Shown piece by piece: positions 38,904-45,947 of a DNA stretch of 64,000 nucleotides. The DNA is from a virus. The notes beneath the pieces were generated by a model. That model saw only the letters and a program-made list of their open reading frames with translations, did not search any database and had not been told where the DNA came from. The translations under genes were made by a program, and so were the position numbers. Within the stretch, counting starts at the first letter, position 1; every line of letters starts with the position of its first letter. Where the stretch lies: the IMG/VR virus record IMGVR_UViG_3300032334_001950, positions 1 to 64,000 of that record. One strand, written 5' to 3'.

Positions 38904-38957
38904 ATGCCAAAAGACGAAAAGTTCATTCAAAACGTTAAGCAAACTTCGCAAGCATAA
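38904..38957 (+). CDS. Possible 17-residue peptide
   Basis: A minimal frame, MPKDEKFIQNVKQTSQA, with AAGGGAAG just upstream. It lies between two late genes. Size makes it doubtful. Confidence 0.2.
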   Translation: MPKDEKFIQNVKQTSQA

Positions 38958-38969
38958 GGGCGAATAAAC

Positions 38970-39440
38970 ATGGCCAATGGTGATCAACCGTTTTTATTAA
39001 ATTACACTTCGCCCACTGCAAAAGCAGTCAGAAGCGGGCGATCTCCAGATGCCAATACACTTGGAGTAAATGCACCAACCGTTAATCCAACTTCAATTTA
39101 CGCGGATTTTTTAAAAGGCAGCACCAATGCAGCCAACAAGAATTTTTACGCTCAAGGTTTTGATCCAACAACTGTACAAGCAAAAATTGACCAAGCTGGG
39201 GCTACCCCGAATTTTGGCGGAGACCCTGATCAAGCTGACCCTAAAAATGCAAACAATATCACAGCGCAAAATTTTCTAAATAACTATCAAAAAGGGGTTC
39301 AAGTGGGCTTAGTTCCTGATCCAGTAAATCCAAACAACTTGACACCTTTTATGTCAAGGCCTGCACCATATCAAACTGATGATAGACTTGTAGGACAGGC
39401 CGAACCCTTCCCAGGCTCATCAGGGACGAAAATAGGATGA
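38970..39440 (+). CDS. Hypothetical late protein
   Basis: A 156-residue polar protein, Asn/Pro/Asp-rich, MANGDQPFLLNYTSPTAKAV onward, probably extended (TVNPTSIYADFLKGST, PNFGGDPDQADPKNANN). It overlaps the next gene by four bases. It is likely a particle component by context only. Confidence 0.5.
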   Translation: MANGDQPFLLNYTSPTAKAVRSGRSPDANTLGVNAPTVNPTSIYADFLKGSTNAANKNFYAQGFDPTTVQAKIDQAGATPNFGGDPDQADPKNANNITAQNFLNNYQKGVQVGLVPDPVNPNNLTPFMSRPAPYQTDDRLVGQAEPFPGSSGTKIG

Positions 39441-39889
39441 ACCCAGAAGAATTAAGAATGGCCGGCGATAAGCTTGGCGCATTTCTAACTCAATTTGGAA
39501 TTGATACAGCTAAAACTGCAGGTCGCGTAGGTGCAGAAGCACTGGGTACCGCTATTGGAAAAAATATTGGCAACCTCATGCCAACTCTTCAAGCGAGGCC
39601 AGCACCTAGTAGTTTAGATAAAGCTCAAGCATACAGAATGCAAACCATGATGCTTGCTCATCAACAGCAACTACAACAAATGGCAATAGAAGAACAAATG
39701 CAAAAACAAAAATACTTTCAACAAATTGGAACAATTCAAGCGCGGCATCAATACGATCAACCCAGCATGCCAGCTCCGCAAGCTTATTCTGGGATGGGTA
39801 TTGGCAACATGAGCAACCCATCAATGGATATGAATCAGGTTTACTTGAATGCTCTTAATGCCCCACGCGCCCAGAATAGGATCTTTTAG
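39437..39889 (+). CDS. Hypothetical late protein with coiled coil
   Basis: A 150-residue protein, MNPEELRMAGDKLGAFLTQF onward. An Ala/Gly helix (VGAEALGTAIGKNIGNLM) is followed by a Gln/Met-rich coiled coil (AHQQQLQQMAIEEQMQKQKY) and an Asn/Met-rich tail. RMAGDKL recurs in the 55146 protein, perhaps a shared docking segment. Confidence 0.5.
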   Translation: MNPEELRMAGDKLGAFLTQFGIDTAKTAGRVGAEALGTAIGKNIGNLMPTLQARPAPSSLDKAQAYRMQTMMLAHQQQLQQMAIEEQMQKQKYFQQIGTIQARHQYDQPSMPAPQAYSGMGIGNMSNPSMDMNQVYLNALNAPRAQNRIF

Positions 39890-39891
39890 AA

Positions 39892-39897
39892 TAAAAT
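39892..39897 (+). promoter_or_regulatory. -10 box TAAAAT (TAGAAT overlapping)
   Basis: TAGAATAAAAT offers two overlapping boxes; the second lies 27 bases before the ATG at 39925. Confidence 0.45.
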
Positions 39898-39924
39898 GAC
39901 AAAAACTGTTTTTGGTAAAAAATA

Positions 39925-40371
39925 ATGGCTGCTTGGGATAGCGTGGGTTTTGATCCAGGAACCTTTACAGATCCGGGTTGGGGATCTATTGATCAAGGAA
40001 TTTTTGGCGGCAGTGGCTCAGCACCTGATTGGACAGGTGGGCAGAATTACTGGGATAAGGGGCCAATTGATACGTCCCCGATGGGAGGGACCGCAGGATT
40101 GTATGGCGGCGGTGGTTACGACTGGGGCGGTGTTTTTGGCAGTCTTTTTAAAAAAGCTGCACAAAATGCATTATCTTTTGGTGATGCATCTGGCCAACAA
40201 TCTAGGCGAGCAGGATCACAGGGAGGTGGGCAATGGGGTGGAACCAGCTCGACGAGTCTTGGCGGCGGTAATACCCTTATTACCACCGGAGGAGGATCGC
40301 CCTTTGTGGTCGAAGGGATGCCCGCAAAGCAAACACGCATAGGTCTTGGTCCCCTTTCAGTTGCGTTCTGA
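39925..40371 (+). CDS. Glycine-rich late protein
   Basis: A 148-residue protein with about 30% Gly, plus Trp and Asp (DPGTFTDPGWGSIDQG, GGGGYDWGGVFGSLF), and a short helix (KKAAQNALSF). No folded domain recognised; likely a flexible structural component. Confidence 0.48.
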   Translation: MAAWDSVGFDPGTFTDPGWGSIDQGIFGGSGSAPDWTGGQNYWDKGPIDTSPMGGTAGLYGGGGYDWGGVFGSLFKKAAQNALSFGDASGQQSRRAGSQGGGQWGGTSSTSLGGGNTLITTGGGSPFVVEGMPAKQTRIGLGPLSVAF

Positions 40372-40429
40372 GTTTTTGGATCATTGACCGTAATAGAAAA
40401 CTCGTGTTTTTTCTAAGAGTTGCTTACAC

Positions 40430-40435
40430 TAAAAT
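40430..40435 (+). promoter_or_regulatory. -10 box TAAAAT
   Basis: TAAAAT lies 22 bases before the ATG at 40458, with AAGGAG closer to the start as a ribosome site. Confidence 0.45.
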
Positions 40436-40457
40436 ACATAACATAAGGAGTTGACGT

Positions 40458-41258
40458 ATGTGGCCCGCACTGTTTGAATTGCCCACCCTTGGTGAAGCAG
40501 CCCTACCTATACTTACCGGAATTGGCGCATTTCTCGGTAATCTTGGTGAGACCAGGGATCCCCTTAAGGCCTTATCAACAGGCGCTTTGACTGCTGGAGG
40601 CTCCTTAGTTGGTGGGCGTGCATTGGGTAAATTGGGTCAAGCAGGTGCCACAAGAATGGCACAAGCAGCCGGGGATGTTCCTGGACTTGTGACGCAAGGT
40701 ACAGGGAATGCAATGCGCATTACAGATGCTTTCCGTAATGCTCTACCTACCGCTGCGACGGGCCTAGGGCAATGGGGTGGCGGCAAAGTAGCAGAAAGCG
40801 TTGGCGGTGCGGTAACAGGTGCTTTGCCTTCAGTCGGTCAACTTTGGGGTGCAGGTGGGGCAGCGGTAAATGCACTTAAGCCTGGACAAACGCCTTACAC
40901 AGGTCTTTACCCTCAATATGCAAATCAACTGCCCGGCATGGTAAACCAGTATACCGATGCAGGTATTCCCAGTATGTACGACCCATTCAAAACACCGCAA
41001 GGAATGCTTGCTTATCAAGGATTGATGAATGCTCAACAACTGGAGAACGCGAGGCAATTTGGAGCGATGGGTTCCGCTCAAGCTCTTCAAAATAAATATG
41101 CAGACATGCCGCTTGAGCTTGCTGGTGCCAAAGCAAGGGCTAATCTGCTACTGCAAACCACAATGATGCCCAATGCACAGCAAAATGCAGCTAATATGGC
41201 AAATACGGCCTTGAGTAATGTGCTGCAATCAGCTGTACAACGTGGTGGATATGTGTAA
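40458..41258 (+). CDS. Putative internal/ejection protein, glycine-zipper
   Basis: A 266-residue protein. Residues 1-130 are Gly/Ala-rich and hydrophobic (AALPILTGIGAFLGNLG, GALTAGGSLVGGRALGKLGQ), able to form glycine-zipper membrane helices; residues 130-266 are polar helices (QNAANMANTALSNVLQSAVQ). This pattern recalls podovirus ejection proteins that form a channel through the cell envelope. AAGGAG lies before its ATG. No sequence family recognised. Confidence 0.5.
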   Translation: MWPALFELPTLGEAALPILTGIGAFLGNLGETRDPLKALSTGALTAGGSLVGGRALGKLGQAGATRMAQAAGDVPGLVTQGTGNAMRITDAFRNALPTAATGLGQWGGGKVAESVGGAVTGALPSVGQLWGAGGAAVNALKPGQTPYTGLYPQYANQLPGMVNQYTDAGIPSMYDPFKTPQGMLAYQGLMNAQQLENARQFGAMGSAQALQNKYADMPLELAGAKARANLLLQTTMMPNAQQNAANMANTALSNVLQSAVQRGGYV

Positions 41259-41260
41259 TC

Positions 41261-41836
41261 ATGGCTCTTGTTGACTGGTCAAATCTGTACACGCCAGCAT
41301 CATTGCCGTCCGGTACATCATTTGCAAAAACTTTTGCAAAAAAACTAAATGTACCAATCTTGGCGACATATCAACCTGGGGCCACGTCACTTGATCCTGC
41401 TGCCAATACTATCGCCTCAGGTTTTCCCACGCAATGGACGATTCCTCCGACGGGTGTAGATACTGGAACTGGTGCCAGAAATGCGGCTGCACCCGATTCT
41501 GCCTACCTGCAAGGATTGCTGCAGCAGTTTGCTCCGCTATCCCCCAGTGAATTATTAGATTACCAAGGGCAAGCATATAGGCAAGCACATGAATTGGCTT
41601 TGGGTTACGGCCCCCAATACAGCGCACAAGCTTATCAAAATAAGCTGAATGACGCTGCACTTGCCCTGAGCTACCAGCAATCCTCACCGATGGATCGGCA
41701 GGCAATTGCACAGTCAATTCAAAATCAAAAATACATGGGCGACTTGGGGGAAGCTGCGATGGGAAAAACTATAGCGGAGATGCAACTGGCTTCTAGGCCC
41801 CCTGCCTATCGTGGTACAACCTTCCAAATTGGTTGA
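41261..41836 (+). CDS. Hypothetical late protein
   Basis: A 191-residue protein, MALVDWSNLYTPASLPSGTS onward. Polar N-terminus, helical C-terminal half (ELLDYQGQAYRQAHELALGY, QYSAQAYQNKLNDAALALSY). Two bases separate it from the glycine-zipper gene, so the pair is probably translated together. By context an internal virion protein. Confidence 0.5.
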   Translation: MALVDWSNLYTPASLPSGTSFAKTFAKKLNVPILATYQPGATSLDPAANTIASGFPTQWTIPPTGVDTGTGARNAAAPDSAYLQGLLQQFAPLSPSELLDYQGQAYRQAHELALGYGPQYSAQAYQNKLNDAALALSYQQSSPMDRQAIAQSIQNQKYMGDLGEAAMGKTIAEMQLASRPPAYRGTTFQIG

Positions 41837-41853
41837 TCCCGATTTAATTTTGC

Positions 41854-41859
41854 TATACT
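41854..41859 (+). promoter_or_regulatory. -10 box TATACT
   Basis: TATACT after TGC lies 23 bases before the ATG at 41883. Confidence 0.5.
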
Positions 41860-41882
41860 ACACATACTGAGGTTCTATTCAA

Positions 41883-43616
41883 ATGGGCGGTTCTCCTCCG
41901 GCTCCAACAATTATCCAGGCGCCACCGCCGCCGCCCGTTTCAACACAAAATACATCTACTCAGTCGTTACAAACACAGACGGCTCTAGATGAAATAAGCG
42001 GACTGCAACAACGATTAAATATGACGCTTGGTTCACAATTGGACCAAGCCAATAATGCGTTTTTTACTGATCAAAATATCAGGCAAACGCAAGCAACTGG
42101 TGCCGAAGCACGCACAACTTTACAAACTCAAGGCGAACAGCAGCGCCTTGGTATGCAAACGCAATACCAGGGAGAAGCTAATTTAGCTAATCTCCAAGGT
42201 CAGTATGCGCTTGCAGGTACCCAAACCCAGGTTGGTGGCCAAAGAGATGTAGCCAGTATTCAAGGTGCTTATGGCCTATCTCAAGCACAAACACAGGCCG
42301 AAGCACAAAAATCTGTTGCAGGTACGCAAGCTGGCGCACAAACAAAGACCGCTGAAATTGGGGCAGGTGCTCAACTAGGCACCGCGCAGATCTCGGGCCA
42401 ATACGGCCTACAACAAGCACAAACTGCAGCAGAAGCTCAAAGGGCCGTTGCAGGAACACAAGCTGGCGCACAACTAGGTGTTGCAGGCATTACAGGGCAA
42501 TATGGCCTTCAGCAAGCCCAGACCGGAGCAGAAGCACAAAAAGCGGTTGCTCAAACTGCGGCCGGTGCTCAACTAGGTACCGCGCAGATTTCGGGCCAGT
42601 ATGGATTACAGCAAGCACAAACTGCAGCTGGAGCGCAACTAGGCGTCGCAGGAATTCAAGGGCAATACGGCCTCCAACAAGCGCAGACTGGTGCCGAAGC
42701 GCAAAAGTCCGTTGCGCAAACCCAAGCCGGAGCCCAGGTAGAAAGCACCCGCATGGCGGGACAATACGGTCTACAACAAGCCCAAACAGGAGCAGAAGCG
42801 CAGAAATCCGTTGCGCAAACGCAAGCCGGCGCTCAACTAGGTACCGCGCAAATCTCAGGTCAGTACGGGCTACAACAAGCGCAGACTGGTGCGGAAGCAC
42901 AGAAATCCGTTGCACAAACGCAAGCAGGTGCTCAACTAGGCACCGCGCAGATTTCTGGTCAGTACGGTCTACAGCAAGCCCAGACCGGAGCGGAGGCACA
43001 GAAATCTGTTGCGCAAACCCAAGCCGGAGCCCAGGTAGAAAGCACCCGTATGGCAGGACAATACGGCCTGGCAGAAGCCCAAACTGGCGCAGAAGCACAA
43101 AAGTCTGTCGCTCAAACCGGTGCGGAAGCACAGAAATCCGTTGCACAAACGCAAGCAGGTGCTCAAGTTGGAACCGCACAGGTCACGGGCCAATATGGTT
43201 TAGCACAAGCGCAAACCGGAGCAGAAGCCCAAAAAGCTGTTGCACAGACAGAGGCGAGCGCCCAGAAAGATGTGGCTAGCATCCAAGGTGGTTACGGTCT
43301 TCAACAAACACAAGCGCAAACGGAAGCGCAAAAAGCGGTCGCAACAACACAAGCAGGGGCTCAACTTGGTACCGCACAAATCTCGGGCCAGTATGGATTA
43401 CAAAGCACACAGGCTCAAGCCGAAGCACAGAAAGCCGTTGCTGAAACAACAGGTAAGTATGGCGTAGAACAGACGCGGATGGCAGGCCAATACGGTGTTG
43501 CCCAGACCGCTGAAACTGGGGTCCAACAGCGCCTCACACAACAACAGCAACAAGCGTATGATAATTACAAAGCGCAACGTGATTACCAATGGTCGCAACG
43601 AGCCTACAAAGCGTAA
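41883..43616 (+). CDS. 33-residue-repeat protein, putative internal virion protein
   Basis: A 577-residue protein. A Pro-rich start and coiled coil (GLQQRLNMTLGSQLDQANNA) lead into about a dozen tandem units of about 33 residues between residues 100 and 550. The unit reads QTGAEAQKSVAQTQAGA then QLGTAQISGQYGLQQA; a variant has QVESTRMAGQYGL. The repeats are Gln/Ala-rich with period-11 spacing, as in extended helical rods. A Gln-rich coiled coil closes the protein. It may be a fibre, an internal rod or a scaffold. The last 28 bases overlap the next gene. Confidence 0.55.
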   Translation: MGGSPPAPTIIQAPPPPPVSTQNTSTQSLQTQTALDEISGLQQRLNMTLGSQLDQANNAFFTDQNIRQTQATGAEARTTLQTQGEQQRLGMQTQYQGEANLANLQGQYALAGTQTQVGGQRDVASIQGAYGLSQAQTQAEAQKSVAGTQAGAQTKTAEIGAGAQLGTAQISGQYGLQQAQTAAEAQRAVAGTQAGAQLGVAGITGQYGLQQAQTGAEAQKAVAQTAAGAQLGTAQISGQYGLQQAQTAAGAQLGVAGIQGQYGLQQAQTGAEAQKSVAQTQAGAQVESTRMAGQYGLQQAQTGAEAQKSVAQTQAGAQLGTAQISGQYGLQQAQTGAEAQKSVAQTQAGAQLGTAQISGQYGLQQAQTGAEAQKSVAQTQAGAQVESTRMAGQYGLAEAQTGAEAQKSVAQTGAEAQKSVAQTQAGAQVGTAQVTGQYGLAQAQTGAEAQKAVAQTEASAQKDVASIQGGYGLQQTQAQTEAQKAVATTQAGAQLGTAQISGQYGLQSTQAQAEAQKAVAETTGKYGVEQTRMAGQYGVAQTAETGVQQRLTQQQQQAYDNYKAQRDYQWSQRAYKA

Positions 43617-44098
43617 CCAACTGGCTGGATAAACTAAGCGAGAAAGACAAAGAATCTTTTTTTGCGTTCTGTAAACAAGTAAGTTCTCCGATACAAATGT
43701 ACCTGTACTCCCGTTTCCTTGGGTTTACGGGTACCATTGTGGAGTGCCATGATTGGGCCAAAGAAAATTACAAGAAGCGTAACTTTGCCGCCATTATGGA
43801 AGAAGAAATTGATGCCATGCAACAGGATATTGCAAAGTTGCGTGATGCCATTGATATGGGCATGGTCAAGCAAGATATGGGAACCTCCCGTATTGCCATG
43901 CTTCAAAAAGAATTACGCGGCACCATTAAGCAATTAAACGATGAAAAGCACCTAACCGATAAGCAGGGATTGATCCTCGCTGGCGCAGACCGAGCATTGA
44001 GGGAAATGCTTTTAATCTTTCGTGATGATCCTATTGAAGGGCCCCTTCAAGAAGCATCCATGGCGGTGTGGACCAAAATCCTTCAAGAGGAATCCTAA
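43589..44098 (+). CDS. Candidate terminase small subunit
   Basis: A 169-residue helical protein encoded directly before terL. It starts in the 3' end of the repeat gene. Features are EKDKESFFAFCKQVSSPIQM, a possible HTH near residues 40-70 and a coiled coil (EIDAMQQDIAKLRDAIDM). Position and size fit a small terminase, which recognises phage DNA for packaging; sequence alone does not prove it. Confidence 0.5.
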   Translation: MVATSLQSVTNWLDKLSEKDKESFFAFCKQVSSPIQMYLYSRFLGFTGTIVECHDWAKENYKKRNFAAIMEEEIDAMQQDIAKLRDAIDMGMVKQDMGTSRIAMLQKELRGTIKQLNDEKHLTDKQGLILAGADRALREMLLIFRDDPIEGPLQEASMAVWTKILQEES

Positions 44099-44121
44099 AG
44101 GCAACTTAAAGGGTTTTGCTG

Positions 44122-44127
44122 TATGCT
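44122..44127 (+). promoter_or_regulatory. -10 box TATGCT before terL
   Basis: TATGCT lies 25 bases before the GTG at 44153. Confidence 0.4.
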
Positions 44128-44152
44128 GAAGGCAACATACGATTAATCCTGA

Positions 44153-45676
44153 GTGGCGGGCACAAGTCTCTACAGCGTTTACCGCAGGACTGCGCGTGCT
44201 GCAGCAAAACAACAAATTGTAAAGAAAACATCAGATGTAGATGTTGAAAGAGCAAGGACAGATTTTGCTTATTTTTGTGATGTTGTCGGGGACAAACCAC
44301 CAGCGGCGCACCACAAGGAGTGGCATAAATACTTGTGTACAGGACAGGATACCGAATGCTTGATTGGTATAGGTGGCCCAAACGTAGACATACTTAGCCC
44401 CCGTGGGTCAGCAAAAAGTACCGTTACCGGCTTGTTCTGCGCTTGGACAATTGGTGTGCATGCACTACATCAAAAGCCGTTAAAAATCCTGTATATTTCG
44501 TACACAGTTGATGTTGCTCGCCCCAAAAGCGCTGCCATCAAGCGGATCATTGAAGAAAGCAAAACTTATAGAGAAATTTTTCCTATGGTAAAGATTGCCA
44601 AAGGAATCAACAGCAACGAATACTGGAGCATTGATTGGAAGTTTGCTGGCGTTAAATCCACAGGCGAAGAAGAATTTACACTATGCTGCGCAGGCCTAAA
44701 AGGTGCTGTTACCTCTAAACGTAGCCATTTATGCGTGATTGACGACATTTGTAAGTCCGCCGACGAAATAAAAAACCGCGAAATCCGATTGGCAATGGAG
44801 GATAACTGGAACTCTGTTATTACTCCCACTATGTTTGAAGGAGGCCGGGCAATTTGTCTTGGCACTAGATTTCGCCATGATGATATGCACGGCACCACCT
44901 TCATCCCAGAAAAAGATTGGATTCAACTGGTGCAGTCAGCGATCATTGTGGATGAGTCAGGAGAGGAATCATCCTACTGGCCAGAAATGTGGTCGCTGGA
45001 ATACCTGCAAGACCGTCGTCGCCAGGCCCCAATCAGCTTTAGTTTTCAATACCAAAATCAAATTGTACAAACTAGCGAACTGTCCTTATCTCCTGATTTA
45101 ATTGTCAAGGGGAAAATACCAACAGAATTTGATCGACTTGGTATCGGCGTAGACCTATCTGCAGGTGTCCGGGAACGCAATGACTACAGCGTATTTGTCC
45201 TCGGTGGTCGTGTTGGCGACAAAGTGTATGTCATTGATTGCAAACGCATCCGGCTGATGGGCAACTTGGAGAAGCTGGAGGCAATGATGGAAATGATGTT
45301 TGAATGGGGCATCGTTTACAAAGAAGGCACCAAGTATATTCCAACAGGAACCAGCGTTGACGTGTGGTCCGAGGCCGTAGCTTATCAGGCATCCCTAGAA
45401 GCCGATTTCAAGCGTATTTGCCTTGTTGAACACGGCCTTTACAATGTTTTATGGCACCCGGTCAAAGGTTTTCGTGGAGACAAAGTAGCAAGATTCCGTG
45501 GCATCATGGGCCTATTTGAACAGCATAAGATCAAATTCAATAAATACCGTAAATTCCAAGCGCTAACGGACGAAATCATCAACTTTGGGGTCAGCTCCCA
45601 TGACGATACGGTGGATGCGTTAGTTTGGCTATGTAATGGCTTGATGGCCAGGGGTAAACTAGAACTGGAATATTAG
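44153..45676 (+). CDS. terL: Terminase large subunit
   Basis: A 507-residue packaging motor read from GTG. The ATPase has Walker A PRGSAKST at 83-90 and Walker B LCVIDDI near 200. The RNase H-fold nuclease follows: GVDLSAGVRERNDYSVFVLG near 331-350 and HDDTVDALVWL near 482, which supply acidic metal ligands. It cuts concatemeric phage DNA and drives it into the prohead through the portal. It is followed by an AbrB-like gene and the portal. All key motifs are intact. Confidence 0.95.
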   Translation: MAGTSLYSVYRRTARAAAKQQIVKKTSDVDVERARTDFAYFCDVVGDKPPAAHHKEWHKYLCTGQDTECLIGIGGPNVDILSPRGSAKSTVTGLFCAWTIGVHALHQKPLKILYISYTVDVARPKSAAIKRIIEESKTYREIFPMVKIAKGINSNEYWSIDWKFAGVKSTGEEEFTLCCAGLKGAVTSKRSHLCVIDDICKSADEIKNREIRLAMEDNWNSVITPTMFEGGRAICLGTRFRHDDMHGTTFIPEKDWIQLVQSAIIVDESGEESSYWPEMWSLEYLQDRRRQAPISFSFQYQNQIVQTSELSLSPDLIVKGKIPTEFDRLGIGVDLSAGVRERNDYSVFVLGGRVGDKVYVIDCKRIRLMGNLEKLEAMMEMMFEWGIVYKEGTKYIPTGTSVDVWSEAVAYQASLEADFKRICLVEHGLYNVLWHPVKGFRGDKVARFRGIMGLFEQHKIKFNKYRKFQALTDEIINFGVSSHDDTVDALVWLCNGLMARGKLELEY

Positions 45677-45710
45677 AACTGCCGCACGCCCAAAGTAGGC
45701 TGCAATAAAG

Positions 45711-45716
45711 TATTCT
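45711..45716 (+). promoter_or_regulatory. -10 box TATTCT
   Basis: TATTCT lies 24 bases before the ATG at 45741. Confidence 0.4.
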
Positions 45717-45740
45717 GGAACTAAACTGAGTAATCACTCA

Positions 45741-45920
45741 ATGAATTACAGCTACTTTCCCATTGAACTGGAACAAGACGGCTACGGATCCGCTGTCTTC
45801 TCCCTTCCCGATGAACTGTGCCACGACATGGGCCTTATTCCTGGCGAGCGCTTTGACATTGAGGTAGAGGACAACGTAATCATGTTCAAACGGCTTGCTG
45901 CTGGATACGAAATTGAGTAG
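45741..45920 (+). CDS. AbrB/SpoVT-like protein
   Basis: A 59-residue protein, MNYSYFPIELEQDGYGSAVF onward, then SLPDELCHDMGLIPGERFDI and EVEDNVIMFKRL. The strand-turn-helix-strand plan 'V.LPDEL...LGL.PGD.v.v...dg.i' is that of AbrB-type domains. It would be DNA-binding as a dimer. Its place between terL and portal is unexpected for a regulator; it may act late, or be a moron gene with its own -10 box. Confidence 0.62.
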   Translation: MNYSYFPIELEQDGYGSAVFSLPDELCHDMGLIPGERFDIEVEDNVIMFKRLAAGYEIE

Positions 45921-45947
45921 GATGAATACACTGCGATTTAACGTGTA

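Noticed and set aside
42187-43193. Minus-strand ORFs inside the repeat gene
   Set aside because: They are shadows produced by the repetitive Gln/Ala codons and have no start signals.
41883-43616. CRISPR array or minisatellite
   Set aside because: The 99-base repeats are in frame within one long protein and have no unique spacers.
44566-44904. Minus-strand ORF inside terL
   Set aside because: Shadow of a gene with all terminase motifs intact.
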